From contig NZ_MOBP01000023.1 of the NCBI RefSeq assembly GCF_003732665.1, positions 62,001 through 126,000 of the forward strand: 64,000 bases of DNA. The letters run 5' to 3'. Of the stretch, positions 23,709 to 31,945 are shown piece after piece; the stretch's first letter is position 1; every line of letters begins with the position of its first letter. The DNA is from Pseudomonas frederiksbergensis (GTDB taxonomy: Bacteria > Pseudomonadota > Gammaproteobacteria > Pseudomonadales > Pseudomonadaceae). The position numbers and the translations under genes are program-made. The notes under the pieces are model-generated. The model was not told the DNA's origin, searched no databases, and saw only the letters and a program-made list of their open reading frames with translations.

Positions 23709-26700
23709 TCAGGCCACCATATCGCTGGCGCTGAACGTATTGACCCCCACGAGCTGGATTTCGAAATCAGTCCCCGTGCCACCGCTGACATTGCCCGACA
23801 GTACGTGGTCGACAAAGCGCACTTGCCCGGCCCCGGTGAACTCGTTGGCGCCGATGAATGTGAACCCACTATCAAAGCCCGCATTCGGAAGGTTGGAATC
23901 AAACTTCGTCAGGTCGATTTTGTCACCTTGCAGGCTGTTGAAGTCGGTGATGACGTCGCGGCTGGCGCCGACGCCCATTTCATTGACTGCACTGAACACA
24001 AAAGTGTCGGCACCTGCGTCGCCGAATAGGATATCGGTCCCGGCACCACCGTCCAGAATGTTGTTACCGGAATTGCCGTACAGCAAGTTGTTCAGGGCGT
24101 TGCCGGTGCCATTCAGGTTGGATAGGCCTACGAGATTCAGGTTCTCGACATTGTTGCCCAGGGTGTAGTCGACGTAGGAGTAGACCCTATCGATTTGCGA
24201 GAGCGAGGTGCCGGTTTCGATCACTACGTCGCCGACGTTGTCGACAATGTAGGTGTCGTTGCCGCCGCCGCCGATCATCGTGTCTGCGCCGAGACCACCG
24301 TTGATGAAGTTGGCATCAGCGTTGCCGGTCAGGGTGTTGTCCAGGTCGTTGCCAATAGCAGTAAAGGCTCCAGACCCCAGCAACAAGATGTTCTCGACAT
24401 TCTGCAGGTTGTTCATGACCAGGTTGACGGTACTGTCCTGGGCAGTTGCGTTGTAGACAACAAACAGGGTGTCGTTGCCTTCGTTGGCATTTTCCTGGAC
24501 AAGAGCCAGTTCGCCCGACTGATCAATGGCATAGTCATCGTTGCCTTTACCGCCGATCATCGTATCCAGACCGGCGCCACCATTGAGCTGATTATTGCCA
24601 TCGTTACCGATTAGCACGTTGTTCTGGGCGTTGCCGATGGCATTGATGTTGGCGCCGCCGGTCAGGGTAAGGTTTTCAATGTTGGCGTCCAGCGTCCAGG
24701 TTATAGAAGACCGAATAGTGTCGATCTCGCTGACCAGGGTGCTGGCTTCAACCACGACGTCGCCAATGTTGTCGACAATGTAGGTGTCGTTACCAGTGCC
24801 GCCCGCCATGTAATCGGCCCCAGCCCCACCGTCCAGAATGTTGTCACCGGTGTTGCCGTAGATCACGTTGTTCAAGGCATTGCCAGTGGCGTGCAAATTG
24901 GCGATGCCGGCCAGGGTCAGGTTCTCGACATTGTTGCCCAAGGTGTAGTCGATGTAGGAATAGACCGTATCGATTTCCGAGAGCGAGGTGCCAGTTTCGG
25001 TCACGATGTCGCCGACGTTATCGACGATGTAAGTATCGTTACCGGCGCCACCGATCATCGTGTCAGCACCTGTCATACCGTTGAGGAAGTTGGCGTCGGC
25101 ATTGCCGGTCAGGGTGTTGTTCAGATCGTTGCCAATAGCAGTAAAGGCACCTGCTCCCAGTAGCAGGATGTTTTCGACATTCTTCAGGTTGCTTAGGCCC
25201 AAGTTGATTTGATTGTCCTGGGCGGTGGCGTTGTAGACAACGAACAAGGTGTCGTTACCTTCGCTGGCGTTTTCCTGGATGAGCGCCAGTTCGCCCGACT
25301 GGTCAACGGCGTAGTCATCGTTACCTTTGCCGCCGATCATCGTGTCCAAACCAGCGCCACCATTGAGTTGGTTATTGCCGTCGTTGCCGACCAATGCGTT
25401 GTTCTGGGCGTTGCCGATGGCGTTGATGTTGGCGGTGCCTGACAGAGTCAGGTTCTCGACATTGTTGCCCAAGGTGAAGTTGATGTAGGAATAGACCGTG
25501 TCGATTTCCGAGAGCGAGGTGCCATTCTCGATCACCACGTCACCGACGTTGTCGACGATGTAGATATCGTTACCGGCGCCGCCGGTCATGATATCCGCGC
25601 CTTTGCCGCCGTTGATGAAGTCGGCGCCGCTGCCGCCGGTCAGGATATTGTTCAGGTCATTGCCGGCCAGGACGAAGTTGCCAGCAGTGGTCACCACCAC
25701 GTTTTCGACGTTCTGCAGATTGCTCAGGTTCAGGTCGATCAGGCTGGTCTGTGGCGTCGGCGAATAGAGGACCACCAAGGTGTCACTGCCTTCGTTGGCG
25801 TTTTCCTGGATCAGCGCCAACTCGCCGGCTTGATCCAAGGCGTAGGTATCGCTGCCTTTGCCGCCGATCATCGTATCGAGGCCGGCACCACCGTTGATCT
25901 GGTTATCCCCGTCATTGCCGGTGATAACGTTGTTCTGGGCGTTGCCGATGCCGTAAGTATTGGCGGTTCCAGTGAGGATCAGGTTTTCCAGGTTGGCGCT
26001 GAGGGTGTAGTTCACCGATGCCTTCACGGTGTCAATCTCGCTGGCCAGGGTGCTGGTTTCGCTGATGACGTCGCCAATGTTGTCGACAATGTAGGTGTCG
26101 TTGCCGGTGCCGCCAGCCATGTAGTCAGCCCCGAGGCCGCCGTCGATGATGTTACTACCAGTGTTGCCGGCGATCACATTGTTCAGGGCATTGCCAGTGG
26201 CATTCAAGTTCGCGCCGCCCGAAAGGGTCGCGTTCTCGACATTGTTGCCCAAGGTGTAGTCGATATAGGCATAGACAGTATCGATCTCTGAGAGTGAAGT
26301 ACCGGTTTCGATCACCACATCGCCGATGTTGTCGACGATGTAGGTATCGTTGCCGGCGCCACCGGTCATCGTGTCCGCGCCCGCCATGCCATTGAGGAAG
26401 TTGTCTAGCGCGTTTCCGGTCAGGGAATCATCGAAGTTCGAGCCTGTGGCGTTTTCAATCTTAGCGCCGTAGGCAATAGCCAGTCCGTCATTGACGGCAT
26501 TGCCGTCCCCGTCGGTAAACGCTTTGCCGATATGGCTGAACTGACCTTCGTTGAGATTGATCTGCACGGCTGCAAGTTGGTTGCTGGCGTCGATCGTATC
26601 GTTGCCGCCGGCGTCCCAGATAGTCTCGAACACGGATTGATCCGGTGCCCAGCTGTAGACGTTATTGCCGGTTTGCCAAAGCATGTTGGCACCGTAAAGT

Positions 26701-27350
26701 TTCTGGATCGTAAAAATATCCAGCAGCATCGGTGTCGTAGGCTGATAGGAGTACGAATTGTTGTAGCTCATCAGCGTGAAGTGCGAGTCGTCGAGCAACG
26801 GTGAAAGCACGGTGCTATTGGTGGGACTGCTTTCGAAAGGATGTTTGAGCCCCAGGGCATGACCGATTTCATGGATGAAAGTCATGTAGTCGTAAGTGCC
26901 TTTCACCGGATTCGGGTTATTTGTCGTCGGCCCGATCCAGACATCGCCTCCCAGAGGTGTCCTGTCCGGGAAGTACCCCCAGGCAGCAGTTTTTGGATCC
27001 ATGCCAGCGTAACCACCGAACCGCAGGTCGCCGGCGCTACTGACGTTGTCAGCTACCAGGCTGAACTTGATATTTGCCACCGCGCTCCAGGCGGCAAGCG
27101 CACTGGTCACGGCAGTTTGTTGCGCGGATGTCAGGGCGAAACTGTTCAGGAATTCATTGTCCGGGCTGTAGCCTCGGGCGAAATACGACTGGTTAGGCGT
27201 TACGAAACTGTAGGTCAGCCGGGTTGAAAAAAAATCTACTCCACCGAAATCAGGGCTTAGCCACTGTGTGCCGTAAATCAGGCTGTCAGCCTGGGCATTA
27301 CCGGAAAGAAATGATGGCTGGGTGAGCGCATAGCCTAGTGGAGACGACAT
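23709..27350 (-). CDS. Serralysin-type (M10) metalloprotease with extended RTX repeats
   Basis: Predicted secreted, calcium-dependent zinc protease of 1213 residues, far longer than ordinary serralysins (about 480). The start at 27350 has AGGA 7 bases upstream; no Sec signal is present, as usual for type I secretion. The catalytic motif HEIGHALGLKH is at residues 160-170, and the Met-turn LMSY at 193-196. Residues of about 316-1093 consist of nine long repeats with GGxGxD calcium-binding turns. The final 120 residues form an M10 C-terminal domain (DGGAGTDILFGDAGADTFVF) and a secretion-signal-like tail ending NTFSASDMVA. No ABC exporter, TolC or inhibitor gene lies beside it. The gene is slightly richer in A+T than its neighbours. 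Confidence 0.92.
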   Translation of the reverse strand: MSSPLGYALTQPSFLSGNAQADSLIYGTQWLSPDFGGVDFFSTRLTYSFVTPNQSYFARGYSPDNEFLNSFALTSAQQTAVTSALAAWSAVANIKFSLVADNVSSAGDLRFGGYAGMDPKTAAWGYFPDRTPLGGDVWIGPTTNNPNPVKGTYDYMTFIHEIGHALGLKHPFESSPTNSTVLSPLLDDSHFTLMSYNNSYSYQPTTPMLLDIFTIQKLYGANMLWQTGNNVYSWAPDQSVFETIWDAGGNDTIDASNQLAAVQINLNEGQFSHIGKAFTDGDGNAVNDGLAIAYGAKIENATGSNFDDSLTGNALDNFLNGMAGADTMTGGAGNDTYIVDNIGDVVIETGTSLSEIDTVYAYIDYTLGNNVENATLSGGANLNATGNALNNVIAGNTGSNIIDGGLGADYMAGGTGNDTYIVDNIGDVISETSTLASEIDTVKASVNYTLSANLENLILTGTANTYGIGNAQNNVITGNDGDNQINGGAGLDTMIGGKGSDTYALDQAGELALIQENANEGSDTLVVLYSPTPQTSLIDLNLSNLQNVENVVVTTAGNFVLAGNDLNNILTGGSGADFINGGKGADIMTGGAGNDIYIVDNVGDVVIENGTSLSEIDTVYSYINFTLGNNVENLTLSGTANINAIGNAQNNALVGNDGNNQLNGGAGLDTMIGGKGNDDYAVDQSGELALIQENASEGNDTLFVVYNATAQDNQINLGLSNLKNVENILLLGAGAFTAIGNDLNNTLTGNADANFLNGMTGADTMIGGAGNDTYIVDNVGDIVTETGTSLSEIDTVYSYIDYTLGNNVENLTLAGIANLHATGNALNNVIYGNTGDNILDGGAGADYMAGGTGNDTYIVDNIGDVVVEASTLVSEIDTIRSSITWTLDANIENLTLTGGANINAIGNAQNNVLIGNDGNNQLNGGAGLDTMIGGKGNDDYAIDQSGELALVQENANEGNDTLFVVYNATAQDSTVNLVMNNLQNVENILLLGSGAFTAIGNDLDNTLTGNADANFINGGLGADTMIGGGGNDTYIVDNVGDVVIETGTSLSQIDRVYSYVDYTLGNNVENLNLVGLSNLNGTGNALNNLLYGNSGNNILDGGAGTDILFGDAGADTFVFSAVNEMGVGASRDVITDFNSLQGDKIDLTKFDSNLPNAGFDSGFTFIGANEFTGAGQVRFVDHVLSGNVSGGTGTDFEIQLVGVNTFSASDMVA
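24072..26405 (-). repeat. Intragenic long RTX repeats, unit order A-B-C-A-C-A-B-C-A
   Basis: Nine units of about 80-95 residues can be sorted into three types. A units contain GTSLSEIDTVYSYIDYTLGN. B units have a GGTGNDTYIVDN turn with STLxSEIDT. C units have GGAGLDTMIGGKGNDDY and ENANEGNDTLFVVYNA. The order reads A-B-C, A-C, A-B-C, A. An A-B-C block is about 783 bases; the C copies around 24480 and 25260 are nearly identical in DNA, about 780 bases apart. Confidence 0.85.
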
Positions 27351-27564
27351 TTGAATATCCTGAGTGATTTTACGACCGTCCTGGGGTGGTCGCTGCAATA
27401 AGCAATTTTGTACTGGAAACTGCGTCAATTGATATCACAGAGCCACTATTATTTTCAATGATGGCGCCAAAAATCTGACTTAGTGATTTATCGCCCTGCT
27501 CTGACGAAACTTAAGAAAAAATCAAACTGGTATCCTGTTGGAATTCGACCCGACAGGAGTTCCC

Positions 27565-28209
27565 ATGACAGTCCCCGTCTCACCATTCATCCGCGAAACC
27601 TTCCCCGTCGGCCCGCTCCAGTGCAACTGCACGATCATCGGCGACCCCGTCACCAAAAAAGCCATCGTGGTCGATCCGGGCGGCAATCACGAACTGATCC
27701 TTGCCCGCCTCGACGCCTTGGGCCTGAAAGTCGTCAGCATCATCCACACCCACGCGCACCTCGATCACTTCCTGGCCTCCGGTCAGTTGAAGGAGAAAAC
27801 CGGCGCGACCCTGCACCTGCACAAAGAAGATCAATTCCTCTGGGACAACCTGGAGATGCAATGCCAGATGTTCGGCGTGCCGTACACGCCAGTGCCGTCG
27901 CCGGATCGCTGGTTGGCGGATGATGAAGAACTGGCCTGCGGCTGCGGCGTGGCGATTCATACGCCGGGGCATACGCCAGGTTCCATGAGCTTTTGGTTTT
28001 CAGAGGCTAAGCTGTTGATTGCCGGTGACACGCTATTCAAGCGCGGGGTAGGGCGCACGGACTTGTGGGGCGGCGATCAGGCGACCATCGTGCGATCGAT
28101 CAAGCAGCGGCTGTATACACTCGACGAGGAAGCCATCGTGGTGACTGGGCATGGTCCGGACACGCGTCTGGGGGATGAAATGCGCGAGAACCCTTTTGTT
28201 CGGGCCTGA
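27565..28209 (+). CDS. Metallo-beta-lactamase-fold hydrolase, GloC (YcbL)-like
   Basis: Predicted cytoplasmic thioesterase of 214 residues resembling the type II glyoxalase GloC/YcbL, which hydrolyses S-lactoylglutathione. The start at 27565 follows ACAGGAG. The metal motif THAHLDH is at residues 62-68; further ligands are in HTPGHTPGSMSF, AGDTLFKRGVGRTDL and VVTGHGPDT. Length and the TPDRWL-like SPDRWL element match YcbL rather than classical GloB, which has an extra C-terminal domain. It is a single gene upstream of the OmpA-like lipoprotein. Confidence 0.85.
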   Translation: MTVPVSPFIRETFPVGPLQCNCTIIGDPVTKKAIVVDPGGNHELILARLDALGLKVVSIIHTHAHLDHFLASGQLKEKTGATLHLHKEDQFLWDNLEMQCQMFGVPYTPVPSPDRWLADDEELACGCGVAIHTPGHTPGSMSFWFSEAKLLIAGDTLFKRGVGRTDLWGGDQATIVRSIKQRLYTLDEEAIVVTGHGPDTRLGDEMRENPFVRA

Positions 28210-28311
28210 ATTGTAACCAGTGGAATTTTTACTCGCGCCAATGATCCAACGCCCGCATGGGCCGATGCCTGGTTCCGTAGCATCACAGAATGTAAAACGT
28301 AGGAGCTCTTC

Positions 28312-29037
28312 ATGTTCACCAAGCAGCGTTTGATTATTGTCGCAACGGCTGTGGCCTTGTTGTCCGGCTGTGCTTCGCCCAATCCGTATGACAATCAGGG
28401 ACAAGCCGACGGCGGCTCCCAAGGCGTGAGCAAAACCGCCAAGTACGGTGGCCTCGGCGCCCTCGCCGGTGCGTTGGCCGGTGCCGCCATCGACCATAAC
28501 AACCGTGGCAAGGGCGCGCTGATTGGCGCCGCCGTGGTGGGGGCTTCTGCCGCCGGTTACGGTTACTACGCCGACCAGCAAGAGAAAAAGCTGCGGGCCA
28601 GCATGGCCAATACCGGGGTTGAAGTGCAGCGCCAGGGCGATCAAATCAAATTGATCATGCCGGGTAACATCACCTTCGCGACCGATTCGGCGAACATCGC
28701 TTCCAGCTTCTACCAGCCGCTGAATAACCTGGCAGGCTCGCTCAAGGAATTCAGCCAGAACCAGATCGAGATCGTCGGCTACACCGACAGCACCGGCAGC
28801 CGCCAGCACAACATGGACCTGTCCCAGCGTCGCGCCCAGAGCGTGGCGACTTACCTGACCTCCCAAGGCGTGAGCGGTGCCAACCTGTCGGCACGCGGTG
28901 CCGGGCCGGATAACCCGATTGCCAGCAACGGCGATGTCAATGGCCGGGCGCAGAACCGTCGGGTCGAGGTGAATTTGAAAGCGATTCCGGGGCAGCAGTA
29001 TCAGCAGCAGGGGCAGCCTGTTCAGCAGTATCAGTAA
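28312..29037 (+). CDS. OmpA-like lipoprotein with glycine-zipper region (YiaD type)
   Basis: Outer-membrane lipoprotein of 241 residues that likely links the membrane to peptidoglycan. Lipobox LSGC (Cys20). Next comes a glycine-zipper segment (YGGLGALAGALAGAAIDHNN and GALIGAAVVGASAAGYGYY) that may insert into or pack on the membrane. The OmpA C-terminal domain (about residues 115-225) has the peptidoglycan-binding pattern GYTDSTGSRQHNMDLSQRRA and ends NRRVEV. The tail is Gln-rich (QQYQQQGQPVQQYQ). It resembles YiaD/YfiB-type proteins. A GGAG site precedes the ATG. Confidence 0.9.
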   Translation: MFTKQRLIIVATAVALLSGCASPNPYDNQGQADGGSQGVSKTAKYGGLGALAGALAGAAIDHNNRGKGALIGAAVVGASAAGYGYYADQQEKKLRASMANTGVEVQRQGDQIKLIMPGNITFATDSANIASSFYQPLNNLAGSLKEFSQNQIEIVGYTDSTGSRQHNMDLSQRRAQSVATYLTSQGVSGANLSARGAGPDNPIASNGDVNGRAQNRRVEVNLKAIPGQQYQQQGQPVQQYQ

Positions 29038-29048
29038 GCTCCAGATGT

Positions 29049-29089
29049 AAAAGAGCCGCCCGATTCATAGTTGATCGGGCGGCTTTTTT
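29049..29089 (+). terminator. Rho-independent terminator of the OmpA-like gene
   Basis: The stem AGCCGCCCGAT / ATCGGGCGGCT with a T-run, beginning 12 bases after the stop codon. Confidence 0.92.
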
Positions 29090-29109
29090 GTGTCGCCTTT
29101 GCTGGCCTC

Positions 29110-29176
29110 TTCGCGAGCAAGCCCGCTCCCACATTTGGAATGCGTTCCCCCTGTGGGAGCGGGCTTGCTCGCGAAG
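29110..29176. repeat. REPIN (short-spacer form)
   Basis: Convergent REP pair with a spacer of about 18 bases, set between two terminators of convergent genes. Confidence 0.9.
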
Positions 29177-29208
29177 GGGCCCTAACACGCAACACAAACA
29201 CCCAGCCA

Positions 29209-29248
29209 CAAAAAAGCCCCCGGACAATCACTCATCCGGGGGCTTTTG
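29209..29248 (-). terminator. Rho-independent terminator of zapG
   Basis: The stem AGCCCCCGGA / TCCGGGGGCT. Read on the minus strand it is followed by TTTTTTG, so it ends the YhcB/ZapG gene. Confidence 0.9.
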
Positions 29249-29265
29249 CGTAGCGCGGAACCTGA

Positions 29266-29700
29266 TTACTTCTTCAGGCCGTAATGCTCATCAAGCATGC
29301 CCGGCGCGTTCGGAGCTTTGGGCGCGTAGTCGCGAGGCGGCTCCTGATTGCGCGGCGGCGTCAGGCGTTCCCGTGGTGCCACGGCGGCGTCGGCGTGCAG
29401 GGCAGCCAGCAGGCGTTGGCGAGTCTGCTCGTCCAGGGCCAGGCGGTTGGCACCCTCGGCGAGATGATCCTGCACGTCCTGATAGCTGGCGGTCAGTTTC
29501 TTGACCAGGCTGGCCGTGCTGTTGAAGTGGGTCACCACCTCGTTCTGATAACTGTCGAAACGTTCCTGAATGTCATCCAACTGACGTTGCGTGCTGCTAG
29601 GAGCGGCATTCGGCACCAGGCGAGCGATCAGGAAACCAACGGCGACACCCACAACCAGGGCAAGAGTCGGCAACAACCAAACTAAGAGCGAGTGTTCCAC
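29266..29700 (-). CDS. zapG: YhcB/ZapG-family (DUF1043) membrane protein
   Basis: Inner-membrane protein of 144 residues tied to the division and elongation machinery in E. coli, where YhcB is also called ZapG. It has one N-terminal transmembrane helix (LLVWLLPTLALVVGVAVGFLIA in two overlapping parts, about residues 5-26), then a coiled coil (RQLDDIQERFDSYQNEV, SLVKKLTASYQDVQDHLA) typical of DUF1043. The C-terminal part is Pro-rich and disordered, ending HYGLKK. It is a single gene with its own terminator, divergent from an alpha/beta hydrolase gene. Confidence 0.88.
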   Translation of the reverse strand: MEHSLLVWLLPTLALVVGVAVGFLIARLVPNAAPSSTQRQLDDIQERFDSYQNEVVTHFNSTASLVKKLTASYQDVQDHLAEGANRLALDEQTRQRLLAALHADAAVAPRERLTPPRNQEPPRDYAPKAPNAPGMLDEHYGLKK

Positions 29701-29844
29701 GAGTCCTTCCTCTATAAACGGCTTTGCTTTACGTTAACGGCTCGAACCTGCGCTGTATACCGCGATTCACTCGCAATAGATTGGCACAGACAATTTGCTA
29801 GACGAGTCGACCCGATTCGAGGTCACGGAGTTCCTTCCTTGCTT

Positions 29845-30474
29845 ATGCGCGAAACCCCTGTAGTGATTGATGGCCCGGTTGGTCAACTGGAAGCTCTCTA
29901 TCTTGATAACGAGCAGCCTCGCGGCCTGGCGCTGATCTGCCATCCAAACCCGGTGCAGGGCGGCACCATGCTCAATAAAGTCGTGTCGACCTTGCAGCGC
30001 ACGGCTCGCGATGCCGGTTTGATTACCTTGCGGTTCAATTACCGTGGCGTCGGCACCAGCGCAGGCACCCATGACATGGGCACCGGCGAAGTCGACGATG
30101 CTCAAGCGGTTGCCGAATGGCTGCGGGCCAAACACCCGGAGTTGCCGCTGACGCTGTTCGGTTTCTCTTTCGGCGGTTTTGTTGCAGCCAGTCTCGGCGG
30201 ACGCCTTGAAGCGCAGGGCGAACAACTGAAACATCTGTTCATGGTTGCGCCAGCCGTTATGCGCCTGGGCGATCAGGATCAACTGCCACAACACGGCGCG
30301 CTGACCCTGATCCAGCCGGAAACTGATGAAGTCATCGATCCGCAGCTTGTCTACGAATGGTCCGACAAACTCGATCGCCCCCATGAGCTGCTGAAAGTGG
30401 CAGAATGCGGACACTTTTTTCATGGCAAGCTGACCGATCTCAAGGATCTGATCCTGCCGCGTCTTTCGAATTGA
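29845..30474 (+). CDS. Alpha/beta hydrolase
   Basis: Cytoplasmic serine hydrolase of 209 residues with unknown substrate. The nucleophile elbow is GFSFGG, the acid probably Asp in ETDEVID, and the catalytic His in ECGHFFHG. The conserved CHPNPVQGGTMLNKVV and RFNYRGVGTSAGTHD elements mark a family of small proteobacterial hydrolases. The start is ambiguous: ATG 29845 has GGAG at an unusually long 14 bases, while TTG 29839 would have the better 8-base spacing and add two residues. It lies 24 bases before trpS and may be co-transcribed. Confidence 0.82.
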   Translation: MRETPVVIDGPVGQLEALYLDNEQPRGLALICHPNPVQGGTMLNKVVSTLQRTARDAGLITLRFNYRGVGTSAGTHDMGTGEVDDAQAVAEWLRAKHPELPLTLFGFSFGGFVAASLGGRLEAQGEQLKHLFMVAPAVMRLGDQDQLPQHGALTLIQPETDEVIDPQLVYEWSDKLDRPHELLKVAECGHFFHGKLTDLKDLILPRLSN

Positions 30475-30498
30475 TTGCAGTCTGACAAGCGATTACCC

Positions 30499-31854
30499 AT
30501 GACGACTCGTACCCGTATCCTCACCGGCATCACCACCACCGGCACGCCGCACCTGGGCAACTACGCCGGCGCCATTCGCCCGGCGATCCTGGCCAGCCGC
30601 GACAGCAATGCCGATTCGTTCTATTTCCTGGCCGACTATCACGCCCTGATCAAATGCGATGACCCGCTGCGCATCCAGCGCTCGCGTCTGGAAATCGCCG
30701 CGACCTGGCTGGCCGGTGGACTCGACGTCGACCGCGTGACCTTCTATCGCCAGTCCGACATTCCGGAAATCCCCGAGCTGACCTGGCTGCTGACCTGCGT
30801 CGCCGCCAAGGGCCTGCTCAACCGTGCCCACGCCTACAAGGCCTCGGTGGACAAGAACGTCGAGACCGGCGAAGACCCGGACGCCGGCATCACCATGGGC
30901 TTGTACAGCTACCCGGTGCTGATGGCCGCCGACATCCTGATGTTCAACGCCCACAAGGTGCCGGTCGGTCGTGACCAGATCCAGCACGTGGAAATGGCTC
31001 GCGACATCGGCCAGCGTTTCAACCATTTGTTCGGTCAGGGCAAAGAGTTCTTCACCATGCCGGAGGCGCTGATCGAAGAAAGCGTCGCAACGCTGCCGGG
31101 CCTAGACGGTCGCAAGATGTCGAAGAGCTACGACAACACCATTCCGTTGTTCAGCAGCGCCAAAGAGATGAAGGACGCGATTTCGCGGATCGTCACCGAC
31201 TCCCGTGCGCCAGGCGAAGCCAAGGATCCGGACAACTCGCATCTGTTTACCTTGTTCCAGGCCTTCGCCACGCCGGCGCAGTCCGACGAATTCCGCAGCG
31301 AGTTGTTGCAGGGCCTGGGTTGGGGCGAGGCGAAGAATCGTCTGTTCCAACTGCTGGACAGCGAACTGGGCGAGTCCCGCGAGCGCTATCACCAGTTGAT
31401 CGAACGTCCGGCAGACCTGGAAGACATGCTGCAACTCGGCGCCAAAAAGGCCCGCTCCGTGGCGACCCCGTTCCTGCATGAACTGCGCGAAGCGGTCGGC
31501 CTGCGTTCCTTTGTCGCCCAGACTCAGGTTGCAGCGACGACCAAGAAGAAAGCCGCCAAAGCTGCGCGTTTCGTCAGTTTCCGTGAAGACGACGGCAGTT
31601 TCCGCTTCCGTCTGCTGGCGGCGGATGGCGAGCAATTGCTGCTGTCGCGTAACTTCGCCGACGGTAAAACCGCCGGTCAGGTGACCAAGCAACTGCAAGC
31701 GGGCCAGCCTCTGGACGTGCGCAGTGAAGACTTGAGCTTCAGCGTCTGGCTGGAAGGCGAGTGCGTTGGCGACAGCCCGGCCTTCGCTGACAGTGCTGCT
31801 CGCGACGTCGCCATCGACGCCTTGCGTGTGGCCCTGACGCCGGTTCAGGAATAA
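30499..31854 (+). CDS. trpS: Tryptophan--tRNA ligase with C-terminal extension
   Basis: Class I aminoacyl-tRNA synthetase that charges tRNA-Trp. The HIGH-type motif is TPHLGN (16-21), and the second signature KMSKS is at 206-210. The catalytic and anticodon-binding core ends near residue 335, the usual size of bacterial TrpRS. About 115 further residues follow: a Lys/Ala-rich linker (TKKKAAKAA) and a domain (about 357-450) with FVSFREDDGSFRFRLLAADG, which resembles the DUF1508/YegP fold. The long form also occurs in P. aeruginosa, so it is not an assembly fusion. A terminator follows. Confidence 0.95.
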   Translation: MTTRTRILTGITTTGTPHLGNYAGAIRPAILASRDSNADSFYFLADYHALIKCDDPLRIQRSRLEIAATWLAGGLDVDRVTFYRQSDIPEIPELTWLLTCVAAKGLLNRAHAYKASVDKNVETGEDPDAGITMGLYSYPVLMAADILMFNAHKVPVGRDQIQHVEMARDIGQRFNHLFGQGKEFFTMPEALIEESVATLPGLDGRKMSKSYDNTIPLFSSAKEMKDAISRIVTDSRAPGEAKDPDNSHLFTLFQAFATPAQSDEFRSELLQGLGWGEAKNRLFQLLDSELGESRERYHQLIERPADLEDMLQLGAKKARSVATPFLHELREAVGLRSFVAQTQVAATTKKKAAKAARFVSFREDDGSFRFRLLAADGEQLLLSRNFADGKTAGQVTKQLQAGQPLDVRSEDLSFSVWLEGECVGDSPAFADSAARDVAIDALRVALTPVQE

Positions 31855-31894
31855 ATCAGCGGCTCGGCCCGACCAAGGGCTGATTGCCATTCTG

Positions 31895-31926
31895 ACGGGC
31901 CGTCGCTACAGTGGCGGCCCGTTTTT
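31895..31926 (+). terminator. Rho-independent terminator of trpS
   Basis: Arms ACGGGCC / GGCCCGT with an inner GTCGC...GTGGC pairing and a T-run; it lies 41 bases after the trpS stop and 20 before zapE. Confidence 0.82.
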
Positions 31927-31945
31927 GTTGCCTTGCTAACGAATT

